Assembly (NCBI GenBank): GCA_030681645.1
Contig: JAUXRX010000052.1
Span: forward strand, 62,001-126,000
Direction: 5' to 3'
From: Archangium sp.
GTDB lineage: Bacteria; Myxococcota; Myxococcia; Myxococcales; Myxococcaceae
DNA: 64,000 nt
Part shown: piece after piece, positions 16,081 to 24,957 of the stretch
Numbering within the stretch: position 1 is the stretch's first letter
Layout of the letters: each line of letters begins with the position of its first letter
Made by a program: the position numbers and the translations under genes
The notes under the pieces: generated by a model
Told to the model about the DNA's origin: nothing
Seen by the model: only the letters and a program-made list of their open reading frames with translations
Databases searched by the model: none

Positions 16081-16709
16081 CGCACCGGCGAAGGGAAGTG
16101 CTTCTTGAGGCTCTCGCGCACGTGAGCCGTGGCGTCGAGGAAGCGCACGCCGAAGCCGGGCATGCCCTTCTTCTCTCCGACCCACACCACGCGCGCCTTG
16201 AGCACGCGGCCGCCCCAGCGCCCGAAGAGCGGCTCGAGGTGAATGGTGACGTCGGCCTCGCCGCGCAGCGCTGAGAGCCGCGGCGCGTTGATGAACGCGC
16301 CGGTGGCGGACACGTCTTTCACCGCGCCCTTGAGCCTGGTGCCGTGCAGGTTCACCAGGCACTCGACGTCGACGTCATGGCGCGAGTCGAGCGCGGTGCC
16401 GTCGTCGAGCGCTCTGCCCGCGCAGATGGCCAGCATCTGCGCCGCGGCGCGCTTCTGCTCTCCCACCAGCGCCACCCCGAGGCCCCGCTGCGCCCGCGCG
16501 GTGTAGCCGGCGAGCTGCAACCGCACCCGCCCCTGCAGCTCGAAGCGGAGGTCGGTGTTCTCGATGCTGATGGCGAGGATGACGTCGGTGCCGGCGGCCA
16601 CGTGCTCCGAGCCGGGGACGAAGAAGCTCAACACCGCGCCTTCGGTGCGCGCGCTCGCGAGCAGGGCGCGGCGGTTCGGGTACTGCACCTCGAGTCGGGT
16701 GGGAGCCAT
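16077..16709 (-). CDS. PilZ-domain protein
   Basis: 210 residues from ATG 16709. The C-terminal half (about 105-205) is a PilZ domain: SRHDVDVECLV stands where the RxxxR motif is expected, followed by the DxSxxG motif in KDVSATGAFI and the strand WVGEKKGMPGFGVRFLD. The N-terminal half looks like a second, degenerate PilZ-type barrel. PilZ domains bind c-di-GMP, but the first arginine motif is weak here, so binding is uncertain. Two-barrel PilZ proteins are common in myxobacteria. Confidence 0.8.
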   Translation of the reverse strand: MAPTRLEVQYPNRRALLASARTEGAVLSFFVPGSEHVAAGTDVILAISIENTDLRFELQGRVRLQLAGYTARAQRGLGVALVGEQKRAAAQMLAICAGRALDDGTALDSRHDVDVECLVNLHGTRLKGAVKDVSATGAFINAPRLSALRGEADVTIHLEPLFGRWGGRVLKARVVWVGEKKGMPGFGVRFLDATAHVRESLKKHFPSPVR

Positions 16710-16718
16710 CGGACAACG

Positions 16719-19700
16719 CTAGCCGAGCCGGCCCTGCTGCTTCTCGACCGTTCGGGGAGTGCGGCGACGAAGGATGGCGAGCGCCAGGAGCAGGACTCCC
16801 TCGAGGCCGGAGCCCGAGCACCCCCACCCGACGCCCAGCTTCCGCTCGGGACACGACACGTCCACCTCGAAGTCCTGCGTGTCGGTGCCGGCGGTGTTCT
16901 GCGCGACCAGGGTGAGTCGCTGCGACCCTGCCTGTGCGACCGCGGGCGTCCAGGCGATCGCGCCGCTCGCAGGGTCGACCGTGGCGCCCACGGGCGCGGT
17001 GCTCAGCGACCACGACGCGGCGAGCGGGGCAACGGGCAGGTACTCCCACGCCACGAGGCACTGGGCAGCGCGTCCGGGCGTGCCGGCGATGACTGGCGGG
17101 AGGACGCCCGCGTCGGCCACACCTGCGTCGGAGGGGCCGGCGTCGGCGGCGCCCGCATCTCCCGATCCGGCGTCCGGAGCAACACCGGCGTCGAGGCCCG
17201 CGTCGGAGCCTGCGTCGATGCTGACACCCGCGTCGAGCCCGGCGTCAAAGCCTGCGTCCGTCCCCGCGTCGGCATCGCAGATCGACGCATCGACCGCGGC
17301 GCAGCTGCCGTTCGAGCCAGAGCCCCGCGCGACGGAGCACGCGAAGCACCCCGAGCCCGTGCACGCCTGGTCGCAGCACACGGCGTCGACGCAGAAGCCG
17401 CTCGCACACTGGCTGCCCAGCGTGCAGCTCACGCCCAGGCGCGCGAAGGCCGAGACCGGCGTCGGCACCAGCAGCGGGCTCGCGAGCCCGACCGAGCCGT
17501 TGACCGCCACGCTCACCCAGTGCCACCCCGGCTGCAGCGAGTTGGGCAGCGTCACGGTCGCAGCGGTGGGCGAGAACGCGCGCATCACCGGGTGCGTGGT
17601 GCCTTCGTTGTCCTGCCGGCGCACGAAGAACACCGGCAGGTTCGACGGCGAGGACTGGTGGCTGCCGGCCGAGGCCTCGGAGAGCCCGGTGAAGCGCGTG
17701 CCCACCACGCTCAACGTCGCGCCCGGCGCGGTGCTCATCAGCGCCCCGAGCGTCGGCAACGCTCCGGGCACCACCGCGCGGCCTTCATCGAAGAACTCGG
17801 TGCTGGCCAACGGGGCCGCGGCGTTGCCACCGCTGATCAACACCTGCCCCGAGGGGAGCAGCGTGGCCGAGTGTCCTGCGCGTCCGGTGGCGAGCGGCGG
17901 CCCCGGGTCGACGAGGCCGAGCGCGGTCCGGTAGACCTCGGTGGTGACGGGGAAGCCGGGCGCCGCGCCCCCCGCGAGCCACACGTCACCGCTGATCAGC
18001 AGCGTCGCGGTGTGGTCCGCACGCGCGGTGCCGAGGGCGGCGGCGGGGCTCCAGAGGTTGGCGGCGGGATCGTAGAGCTCGGCGCTCGCCAGCGCGCTGA
18101 CCGCGGTGCCGCCGGTGACGAGCACGCGGCCGGTGGGCAGGAGCGTGGCGGTGTGCTGGCTGCGCCCGGTGATGAGGCTGGCGGCGGGGAGCCAGGCGCC
18201 CGTGGAGGGCTCGTAGAGCTCGGCGCTGGAGAGGGGGCCCGCACCTCCGGCGACGAGCACCCTGCCGTTGGGCAACAGGGTCGCCGTGTGAGCCCGCCGC
18301 GCGCTGGCCAGCGAGCCGGTGGCGGTCCACGCGCCGCTCGAGGGATCGTAGAGGCGCGCGTCGGCGAGGCCACCGCCGGTGATGAGCACCCGTCCATCAG
18401 CGAGCAGCGTGGCCGCGTGGGCGCTGCGCGCGACGCCCATCACTCCAGCGCTCACGAACACGCCGGTGGCGGGGTCGAACAGCTCGGCGGTGGCGAGGTC
18501 GAGGCTGCCGCTCCGGCCGCCGGTCACCAGCACCTTGCCGTTCTCGAGCAGCGTGGCGGTGGCCCCGGCGCGCGGGGTGCGGAGCGTGCCCGTGGTGGTC
18601 CACGTCCGCGCGGCCTCGTCGAAGAGCTCGGCCTTCCCGGTGGGAGTCACGGGCGCGGTTTCGCCCCCGGCGACGAGCACGCCCCCGCCGGGCAGCAGCG
18701 TGGCGGTGTGGGCGGTGCGGAAGGTGCCCATCGAGGGCCCAGCGGCGAGGGTGGGCCGGTTCGGATCGTAGAGCTCGCTGTCAGGGAGCGCGGCGGTGTT
18801 CGAGCCACCGGAGATCAACACGCGCCCGTCGGGCATCAAGGTCGCGGTATGGGAGTCGCGGATGGCGGCCATCGGCGGCGCGGCCAACCACGTTCCACTC
18901 TGCGGATCGTAGCGCTCGACGCTGCCCAGGTCGGTGCCGCTGGTGGAGTCCCAACCGCCCGCCACCATCACCAGGCCGCTGGGGAGCAGGGTGGCGCTGT
19001 GAAAGCCCCGCGCTGCGCTCATCGGGCCGGTGGGCGTCCACAGCCCGGTGCCGGGATCGTACAGCTCGGCCGAGGCGAGGCCGGTGCTGGCGGAGTCGCG
19101 GCCTCCCGCGACGAGCACGCGGCCGCTGGAGAGCAGCGTGAGCGACTGCCGCTGCCGGGCGCTGGCCATGGGGCCGGTGGGAGTCCACAGCCCGGTGGCT
19201 GGATCGTAGAGCTCGGCGGTGGCGAGGTACGCGCCGGTGGCGTCGCGCCCACCGCAGACGAGCACCTTGCCGTTGGGCAGGCGGACCGCGGCATGGGTGT
19301 TGCGCGCGGTGCCGAGGCTCCCGGTCGGCGTCCACAGGCCGCTGGTGGGGTCGAACAGCTCGGCGATGGTGATGGAATTGCCCGAGTCCCACCCGCCGGC
19401 GACGAGCAAGCGCCCGTCGGAGAGCAGCGTGGCGGTGTGGTACGCGTGCCCGCTCGCCATCGGCAATGCGGGCGTCCAGGTGTTGGTGAGCGGGTCGAAG
19501 AGATCGGCGGTCGGCGTCGAGTTGTTGCCGCTGCCCCGATAGCCGCCCACCACCAGCACCTTGCCCGTGCGCAGCAGCGTGGCGGTGGCCTGCGCCTTCA
19601 CCGCCGACACCGGGGGCACGCTGGTCCACCGGTTGAGCATGGGGTCGAAGGTCTCGGCGGTGGCGGTCGCGTTCTGAGCGATGGTCGGGTAGCCGCCCAC

Positions 19701-19883
19701 GGCGAGCACGCGTCCATCGGGGAGCAGCGCGGTCGCGTGCCACCAGCGGGGCGAGGTCATCGCGCCCACCGGGCTCCAGATGAGTTCGCCGCGCGCTTCC
19801 CGCTGCGGGTCGGTTGGCTCGAGGGGAACTGCACAGCTCGACAGCCCGCAGAGCACCACGAGCAGGCTCCCCGTGCACCTCAT
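16719..19883 (-). CDS. Kelch-repeat (galactose-oxidase-like) protein with Asp-Ala repeats and MYXO-CTERM
   Basis: 1054 residues from ATG 19883; the signal peptide ends at a possible lipobox (GLSSC). Fourteen kelch units follow (pattern xxHTATLLPDGRVLVAGG... SAELYDPATGxWxxTG), enough for two seven-bladed propellers. Next come a DUF1929/IPT-like domain (PGATLSVVGTRFTG), a Cys-rich patch (VDAVCCDQACTGSGC), a run of DAG repeats, an Ig-like domain (IAGTPGRAAQ...) and a terminal signal with Gly-Cys, a hydrophobic helix and RRR. A ten-residue tail after the Arg cluster is longer than usual. Having both a lipobox and a sorting tail is odd, so one may not be used. Galactose-oxidase copper residues could not be placed, so binding rather than catalysis is likelier. 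Confidence 0.85.
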   Translation of the reverse strand: MRCTGSLLVVLCGLSSCAVPLEPTDPQREARGELIWSPVGAMTSPRWWHATALLPDGRVLAVGGYPTIAQNATATAETFDPMLNRWTSVPPVSAVKAQATATLLRTGKVLVVGGYRGSGNNSTPTADLFDPLTNTWTPALPMASGHAYHTATLLSDGRLLVAGGWDSGNSITIAELFDPTSGLWTPTGSLGTARNTHAAVRLPNGKVLVCGGRDATGAYLATAELYDPATGLWTPTGPMASARQRQSLTLLSSGRVLVAGGRDSASTGLASAELYDPGTGLWTPTGPMSAARGFHSATLLPSGLVMVAGGWDSTSGTDLGSVERYDPQSGTWLAAPPMAAIRDSHTATLMPDGRVLISGGSNTAALPDSELYDPNRPTLAAGPSMGTFRTAHTATLLPGGGVLVAGGETAPVTPTGKAELFDEAARTWTTTGTLRTPRAGATATLLENGKVLVTGGRSGSLDLATAELFDPATGVFVSAGVMGVARSAHAATLLADGRVLITGGGLADARLYDPSSGAWTATGSLASARRAHTATLLPNGRVLVAGGAGPLSSAELYEPSTGAWLPAASLITGRSQHTATLLPTGRVLVTGGTAVSALASAELYDPAANLWSPAAALGTARADHTATLLISGDVWLAGGAAPGFPVTTEVYRTALGLVDPGPPLATGRAGHSATLLPSGQVLISGGNAAAPLASTEFFDEGRAVVPGALPTLGALMSTAPGATLSVVGTRFTGLSEASAGSHQSSPSNLPVFFVRRQDNEGTTHPVMRAFSPTAATVTLPNSLQPGWHWVSVAVNGSVGLASPLLVPTPVSAFARLGVSCTLGSQCASGFCVDAVCCDQACTGSGCFACSVARGSGSNGSCAAVDASICDADAGTDAGFDAGLDAGVSIDAGSDAGLDAGVAPDAGSGDAGAADAGPSDAGVADAGVLPPVIAGTPGRAAQCLVAWEYLPVAPLAASWSLSTAPVGATVDPASGAIAWTPAVAQAGSQRLTLVAQNTAGTDTQDFEVDVSCPERKLGVGWGCSGSGLEGVLLLALAILRRRTPRTVEKQQGRLG

Positions 19884-20034
19884 GACTTCGCGCTCGGCGA
19901 CTCGACGGTGACCAGAGCAACCGGACGAGACAACAGGGAATGACACCACGGCGAAGCGTAACGCCGGGTCTGCAGTTTCACGCCGTGGGTATCGTGCGCA
20001 CCCGCGCCCCGTCAGTCATCGATGACCCAGGGAA

Positions 20035-20925
20035 TCAGCGCGGCGCGGGCTCACGGAAGGGCCGCTTGAGCTTCGGCTCGGCGATGCCCTTCCACGCGTA
20101 CCGGACCTGGGCGAACTCGTCGCCACACTTCGCGGCGCGGGCGGCCGGCAGCAAACCTTGCGCGACCAGGTTGACCTGGCGGAAGGGGCTGGCCCCGTAG
20201 AGCCAGCACGAGATGTTGAAGAAGCGCTGCGCGTCGAGGCTGTGCTCGTCCCAGAACACGGGCTTCTTCCCGGGGAGCTCCGAGAGCGCGAGGAAGAAGG
20301 CCGCGCCCGAGAGCGCCGCCTGCTCGCCCCGTTCGCCCTGCTCGAGCAGCAGCAGCGTGGCGAACTGGTCGACAGCGTCTTCCTGGCGGCCGGTGGCGGG
20401 CAGCTGCAGCTCGTGGATGAGCGCGTGACCGAACTCGTGGAAGAAGACGAAGAACACCGCCCCGCGAATGAGCCGCTTCGCCTCTTCCGGCGTCTTCGCC
20501 AGCTTCGTGTAGAGCTGGTCGAAGAGCCGCACCAGCTCGTAGCAGAAGGTGATGTTGCCGCTCTTCGGGTCGAAGAAGGCCTGGGCCTCGCCGCAGTCGC
20601 GGAAGTTCACCACCACGTCGCGGGGCAGCGCGACCAGGCCATTCACGGTGTCGACGGCTTCCTGCAGCAGCTTCTCGTCGGTGACGAAGCGCAGGTAGGG
20701 CTCGTAGTCGGCGGGCTTGTTCACCATCAGGCTGTTGATGAAGAGGCGCACCGTGCCCTTCTTGAAGAGCTGATCAGGCGGCGTGAGCTTCACCGGCTGC
20801 TGCTTCTGCTTCGCCGCGTCGGCGTTCATCAGGTCGGTGATGCGCTGGGCCTCGAGCTTCTGGGCGGGCGTGAGCTGGGCGAAGGCGACGGAGGAGAGGA
20901 TCGAGACGAGGAGGACGAGCCGCAT
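20035..20925 (-). CDS. DUF4344-type putative metallopeptidase, exported
   Basis: 296 residues from ATG 20925, with signal peptide (LVLLVSILSSVAFAQ). A zincin motif HEFGH lies at residues 163-167, with EDAVDQF about 15 residues on, the expected third ligand, and the DUF4344 signature DEHSLDxQRFFNISCWLYG after it. The family is described as putative metallopeptidases acting outside the cytoplasm; no substrate is known. It is transcribed divergently from the exported protein at 21022 with a 96-base promoter gap. Confidence 0.85.
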   Translation of the reverse strand: MRLVLLVSILSSVAFAQLTPAQKLEAQRITDLMNADAAKQKQQPVKLTPPDQLFKKGTVRLFINSLMVNKPADYEPYLRFVTDEKLLQEAVDTVNGLVALPRDVVVNFRDCGEAQAFFDPKSGNITFCYELVRLFDQLYTKLAKTPEEAKRLIRGAVFFVFFHEFGHALIHELQLPATGRQEDAVDQFATLLLLEQGERGEQAALSGAAFFLALSELPGKKPVFWDEHSLDAQRFFNISCWLYGASPFRQVNLVAQGLLPAARAAKCGDEFAQVRYAWKGIAEPKLKRPFREPAPR

Positions 20926-21021
20926 GGGGGCCGCCCCCTAGCACGCTCGGTCCTTCTTTCGTCGCGCGCAGCACGGTGGGGGTAGCATTCCGGGCTTCAA
21001 GACCATCAGACCGGAGAGTTC

Positions 21022-21642
21022 ATGAAGAACATCCTGATCCTCGTCGCGCTGTGCTCGTCACCAGCGCTCGCGCAGAGAGTTTCGACTGATCTGCTCAGTT
21101 ACCTGCCTCCGCCCAGCTCGTGGAACAAGGAGGTCAAGGAGAAGAACTACACGCACTACAGCATCGTGAACCACCGCAAGTACTGCGAGATCTACGTGTT
21201 CATGGGCACGAACAGCAAAGGCGACATCACGGCCGACTTCGAGAGCGAGTGGAAGAACATCATCGTGAGCTCGTACGCGGTGACGGCGCCTCCGCAGATC
21301 ACCCAGACGGACACGGAGGCCGGCTGGCAGGCCAGGGCCGGCGTGGGCTCGTTCGAATGGGAAGAGGGCGTCTCGGTGGCGATGCTCACCACCATCAGCG
21401 GCTACGGCCGTACGACGAGCATCGTGGCGGTCACCAACACTGAGGACTACACGCCCGTCATCCAGAGCGTGCTGGCCTCGGTGCAGATGAACAAGGTTCC
21501 CGCCGCCAGGCCAGTGGCCGCGCCTGCGCCCTCGTCTTCGGGAAAGGCGAAGCCCACCGCGCTGCAGGGGTACATGGACTACAGCCCGTTCACCAGGACG
21601 TGGACCTGGAAGCTGAGGTACCCGCAGCCCACGAAGGACTGA
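21022..21642 (+). CDS. Exported hypothetical protein, 206 aa
   Basis: ATG 21022 with a short signal peptide (NILILVALCSSPALAQ). The mature protein has a compact domain (SSWNKEVKEKNYTHYSIVNHRKYCEIYV; WQARAGVGSFEWEEGVSVAML) followed by an Ala/Pro/Ser linker and a short aromatic C-terminus (DYSPFTRTWTWKLRYP). It is less GC-rich in its first half than its neighbours. No family was recognised. The divergent metallopeptidase gene could share its regulation. Confidence 0.65.
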   Translation: MKNILILVALCSSPALAQRVSTDLLSYLPPPSSWNKEVKEKNYTHYSIVNHRKYCEIYVFMGTNSKGDITADFESEWKNIIVSSYAVTAPPQITQTDTEAGWQARAGVGSFEWEEGVSVAMLTTISGYGRTTSIVAVTNTEDYTPVIQSVLASVQMNKVPAARPVAAPAPSSSGKAKPTALQGYMDYSPFTRTWTWKLRYPQPTKD

Positions 21643-21674
21643 ACCGTCGCCAGCGACGGACGCTCTCACGCACC

Positions 21675-21884
21675 ATGCGCATCAAGCGCCTGTTGCTCTA
21701 TCTCCGCCCGCACCTCTTTGGCGTGGCCTTCGCGGTGCCGTTGTCGTGGCTGGTGAAGACGCTCGCCTCGATGGATGGCTCGTGCCGCACGCTGTGCCAG
21801 CCCGGGGTCGCGCTGACGATGGGGTTGCTGGGCGGCCTCATCGGCGCGCAGCTGTACCGCAGCGAGAACCCGATCGATCGCTGA
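21675..21884 (+). CDS. Small membrane protein, 69 aa
   Basis: ATG 21675, 33 bases after the preceding stop. Two hydrophobic segments (LFGVAFAVPLSWLV and VALTMGLLGGLIGAQLY) flank a Cys-containing loop (DGSCRTLCQ). The basic N-terminus (RIKRLLLYLRP) would stay in the cytoplasm. No family was recognised. Confidence 0.5.
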   Translation: MRIKRLLLYLRPHLFGVAFAVPLSWLVKTLASMDGSCRTLCQPGVALTMGLLGGLIGAQLYRSENPIDR

Positions 21885-21918
21885 GAAGGCCATCGGCCGG
21901 AGTGGCTATGGTGCGCGC

Positions 21919-22467
21919 ATGCCGCGGTACCGCGAAGAAGACGGGGTCCCCTGCGTCGACGTGCGTGTTCCCTCGCTCGAGAACCTCTTCGACAAACGAG
22001 ATCCAGCGCCGTTCCGCAGCCGCGACCTCGACCCGGGGCTGCGCGAGTACCTGGTCGAGTCGACGGAAGACCTGCTCTCCCGCGGGCCTCCGCGCCTGGT
22101 GTTCTGGCTGGAGAAGCCCTGTGAGCGCACCTCCATCGAGGAGCCGCTGCGCGCGCACTTCGCCTACGAGCTCGAGCGCCTCGAACGGCATCGCAAGCGC
22201 GAGGTGCGCCTGGGCCTCTTCTCGCTGCTGATCGCCGTCAGCTTCATCGCCACCTTCATCAGCGCCGCGCAGTGGGTGGGCAAGGAGCTCACCGGCACCT
22301 TCGGCGTGGCCCTCAAGGAGGTGCTCACCATCTCCGGCTGGGTGCTGCTCTGGAGACCCGTGGAGGTGCTGATCTACGACGGCCTCCCCTGGCGCAGGCA
22401 GCGCGCGGTGCTCAAGAGCGTGCTCGCCGCGCGCATCGAGGTGCGGGAAGGCAGCGGCGCCCAGTAG
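21919..22467 (+). CDS. Two-pass membrane protein, 182 aa
   Basis: ATG 21919. The cytoplasmic N-terminal domain (EDGVPCVDVRVPSLENLFD; YLVESTEDLLSRGPPRLVFW) is followed by a long charged helix (AYELERLERHRKREVR) and two membrane segments at about residues 105-150. This pattern is found in uncharacterised bacterial membrane proteins. No function can be assigned. The gap to the next, convergent gene is 84 bases. Confidence 0.6.
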   Translation: MPRYREEDGVPCVDVRVPSLENLFDKRDPAPFRSRDLDPGLREYLVESTEDLLSRGPPRLVFWLEKPCERTSIEEPLRAHFAYELERLERHRKREVRLGLFSLLIAVSFIATFISAAQWVGKELTGTFGVALKEVLTISGWVLLWRPVEVLIYDGLPWRRQRAVLKSVLAARIEVREGSGAQ

Positions 22468-22551
22468 GCCACCCTTGGAAGATTGATGGGGTCCCCACAC
22501 CCTCAACACGCCGACAGTCAGCCTTCGAGCCGATCGACTCGGGCAGGACTC

Positions 22552-23922
22552 TCAGAACACGTAATAGATGAAGTCCTGCCGCGCGCTGCCGTAGGCGAGC
22601 AGCAGCCACACCATCGCGGCGGCGAGCGCGACCTCGGCCATGGGCTTGAGCGTGTCGACCCGCTCCGCGCGCACGAGGGCGAAGAGCGGCTTCTGCAGGG
22701 CGAGGAAGCCGAGGGTCATCACCGCGGTCTGGGTGGGGGTGTTGATGTCCCACGGGCCGGACGTCATGCGCGTCAGCATCATGAGCAGCGCGTCGAACGA
22801 CGGGGCACGAAAGGGAATCCACAGGAAGACCACCACGTGGAAGGTGATGACCAGGCCGAGCCACTTTGGCCAGCGCGCACGGGCCTTCTCGGTGAGGAGC
22901 TCGAGGTCCATCCACAACCCGTGCAGCACGCCCCAGAGCACGAAGTTCCAGCCCGCGCCGTGCCAGAGCCCGCCGATGGCCATGGTGGCGAGGCGGTTGA
23001 ACGCGGCCCGGGCCTTCGAGACTGAACGATTTCCGCCGAGCGAGATGTAGACGTAGTCGCGCAGCCAGATGGACAGCGTGATGTGCCAGCGCCGCCAGAA
23101 CTCGCGCAGTGACGAGGCGCCGTAGGGGTTCTCGAAGTTGATGGGCAGGGTGAGCCCGAAGCAGAGGCCCAGGCCCACCGCCATGGTGGAGTAACCCCAG
23201 AAGTCGGCCAGCAGCTGCGCGGCGTACGCGTAGACCACCAGCCACGCGTTGTTGATGCCCAGCGTGTCGGGCACCTTCCACGCGTAGTCGACGTAGTCGC
23301 CGAGGACGTCGGCCACGCCCACCTTGAGGAAGAGGCCGCACAACACCAGCCACGCGCCGCGGTGAAGCCGCGCCACCTCGAACGGCACCAGGCCGCGCAG
23401 CTGGGGCAGCAGGTCCTTGCCGCGCACGATGGGGCCGGCGACGAGCTGGGCGAAGAACGACTTGAAGACGGCGAAGACCAGCAGGCTGCGCTCGGCGGGG
23501 ATCTCCTTGCGGTACACGTCGACGAGGTAGGCGATCACCTGGAAGGTGAAGAACGAGATGCCCAGCGGCATCCACGCGTCGGGCTTCGGCACCTGGAGCT
23601 CGAGGCCGAGGAGCGCGCCGAGGTGGATGAGCTGGTCCACCACGAAGCGGCCGTACTTGAAGAAGAGCAGGAACGAGAGGTTCACCGTCACGCCGAGCGC
23701 GAGCAGCGGCTTGCTCTTGCGCGACTCGAGCACGCGGCCCAGCGCGTAGTTGAACGCGATGCTGCCCAGCAGGAGGAAGACCGACGGCCAGTGCCTCCAC
23801 CCGTAGAAGACGAGCGAGGACAGGAAGAGCAGCACCAGCCGCGCGCGTTGCCAGGGCGTGACCCAGTAGAGCGCCACCAGCGCGGTGACGAGGATGAGGA
23901 AGGTGGCGCTATGGAAGAGCAC
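22552..23922 (-). CDS. MBOAT-family O-acyltransferase (AlgI-like)
   Basis: 456 residues from ATG 23922, with about ten to twelve membrane segments. The conserved catalytic His is H321 in GGLWHGAGWNF; the upstream signature FWRRWHITLSIWLRDYVYISLGG is also intact. AlgI-type proteins move acetyl groups across the inner membrane for O-acetylation of exopolysaccharide or wall polymers. The length matches AlgI/DltB relatives (400-520 aa). The gene overlaps the SGNH gene by 14 bases; such MBOAT-SGNH pairs usually act together, the SGNH partner completing transfer in the periplasm. No alginate or cellulose synthase is nearby, so the acceptor is unknown. Confidence 0.9.
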   Translation of the reverse strand: MLFHSATFLILVTALVALYWVTPWQRARLVLLFLSSLVFYGWRHWPSVFLLLGSIAFNYALGRVLESRKSKPLLALGVTVNLSFLLFFKYGRFVVDQLIHLGALLGLELQVPKPDAWMPLGISFFTFQVIAYLVDVYRKEIPAERSLLVFAVFKSFFAQLVAGPIVRGKDLLPQLRGLVPFEVARLHRGAWLVLCGLFLKVGVADVLGDYVDYAWKVPDTLGINNAWLVVYAYAAQLLADFWGYSTMAVGLGLCFGLTLPINFENPYGASSLREFWRRWHITLSIWLRDYVYISLGGNRSVSKARAAFNRLATMAIGGLWHGAGWNFVLWGVLHGLWMDLELLTEKARARWPKWLGLVITFHVVVFLWIPFRAPSFDALLMMLTRMTSGPWDINTPTQTAVMTLGFLALQKPLFALVRAERVDTLKPMAEVALAAAMVWLLLAYGSARQDFIYYVF

Positions 23923-24853
23923 GGACTGCCTCTCCGAGCGCCTGGCTGTACTTCGCGCGGCCCGGTGACGAGAGGTGCTGCCCGTCGACGAACCAGCGCT
24001 CGTCCACCTCGGCGCAGGTGAAGTCGAGCAGCGGCGCGGCGGTGCGGCGCGCGATGGCCTGGCGCAGCGCGTTCTGCGCGGGCGTGCAGTCTTCGGCGCG
24101 CCAGGCGGCGCCCAGCGGCGGCGCGATGAACACCACCTTCGCGCCGCTCGCGCGCAGCAGGCTCACCACGCGCTCGAAGCCCTCGAGCCTGCGGGTCGCG
24201 TCTTCGTCGAACACCGGCACCTCGGATCCCTCGACCCCGCTCGGGATGAACGGTGGGGCCTTCCAGGCGGCGTCGTCCGTCAGGCCCTCGGGCGGTGAGG
24301 GAGGACGGAAGGTCTCCACCAGCTGGCGCGAGCGGAACCACTCCGAGCCGTCGAGCGCGCGCGCGGTGAGCAGGCCCACCACGCGCGGCAGGTTCTCCAG
24401 CGCGAAGGCCCGGCGCACCTGGAGCAGCTTGCTGTGGGCGTGCAGCCATTCGCCGAGCGGGTCTCCCGCGTACGAGCCGGCGGGCGGCGTGGTGTCGGCG
24501 TCCATTTCGGTGGGCGCGCCCTGCGGACGGGAGAGCTCGACGAAGACGAGCTTCTGCGGGCCGAGGCGCGCGGCCTGGAACTCGAGCGTGGGGAGCGAAG
24601 AGGACGGCGTCGCGGCGGAGAAGCCGTTGCCCAGGCCGAGCAGCGCGGGGTTGAGGCCGTCGTTGGTGCGCGAGGTGCCCAGCGCCACGAAGTCCACCGG
24701 GCCCTTCGCGTGCAGCAGGGCCAGCTTGAAGCGCACCCGGTGCGCGACGGCGGCGAGGCCCTCGGGCTCGGCGCGGCAGAGCACCTCGAGGGCGAGGAGC
24801 AGGCCGAAGACGGTGGAGACAAGCAGGAGCAGGCGTGTGGTGCCGCGCGACAT
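23909..24853 (-). CDS. SGNH-hydrolase-like periplasmic acetyltransferase partner
   Basis: 314 residues from ATG 24853. One N-terminal hydrophobic segment (LLLLVSTVFGLLLALEVL) anchors it in the inner membrane. The SGNH site can be traced: the nucleophile Ser61 in GTSRTND, and the Asp-His pair in DGQH (290-293) followed by LSSPGRAKY. It is placed directly upstream of the MBOAT gene with overlapping ends, the known layout of polymer O-acetylation modules. Residues 200-210 (PPFIPSGVEGS) are encoded by an inserted copy of repeat A (24227-24253), which lengthens a loop without breaking the frame. Confidence 0.8.
   Translation of the reverse strand: MSRGTTRLLLLVSTVFGLLLALEVLCRAEPEGLAAVAHRVRFKLALLHAKGPVDFVALGTSRTNDGLNPALLGLGNGFSAATPSSSLPTLEFQAARLGPQKLVFVELSRPQGAPTEMDADTTPPAGSYAGDPLGEWLHAHSKLLQVRRAFALENLPRVVGLLTARALDGSEWFRSRQLVETFRPPSPPEGLTDDAAWKAPPFIPSGVEGSEVPVFDEDATRRLEGFERVVSLLRASGAKVVFIAPPLGAAWRAEDCTPAQNALRQAIARRTAAPLLDFTCAEVDERWFVDGQHLSSPGRAKYSQALGEAVRALP
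24227..24253 (+). repeat. Repeat A copy inside the SGNH coding sequence
   Basis: TCCCTCGACCCCGCTCGG followed by GATGAACGG. It is read on the opposite strand, in frame, as FIPSGVEG. Confidence 0.85.
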
Positions 24854-24957
24854 TGCAGCGGGGCGCGTACCACAGTGAGCTGGCGCTCAGCGCGCGCGGC
24901 GTACCAGGCGGTCAGGTCGCGGTGCAGCTCTGAAAATGAGGTGGATGGACGAGGGCT

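Noticed and set aside
16344..19943. A 1,199-residue open frame opposite the Kelch gene
   Set aside because: It is the antisense of a repetitive GC-rich gene and has an Arg/Gly/Ala-rich composition with no domain; high GC leaves long antisense frames open.
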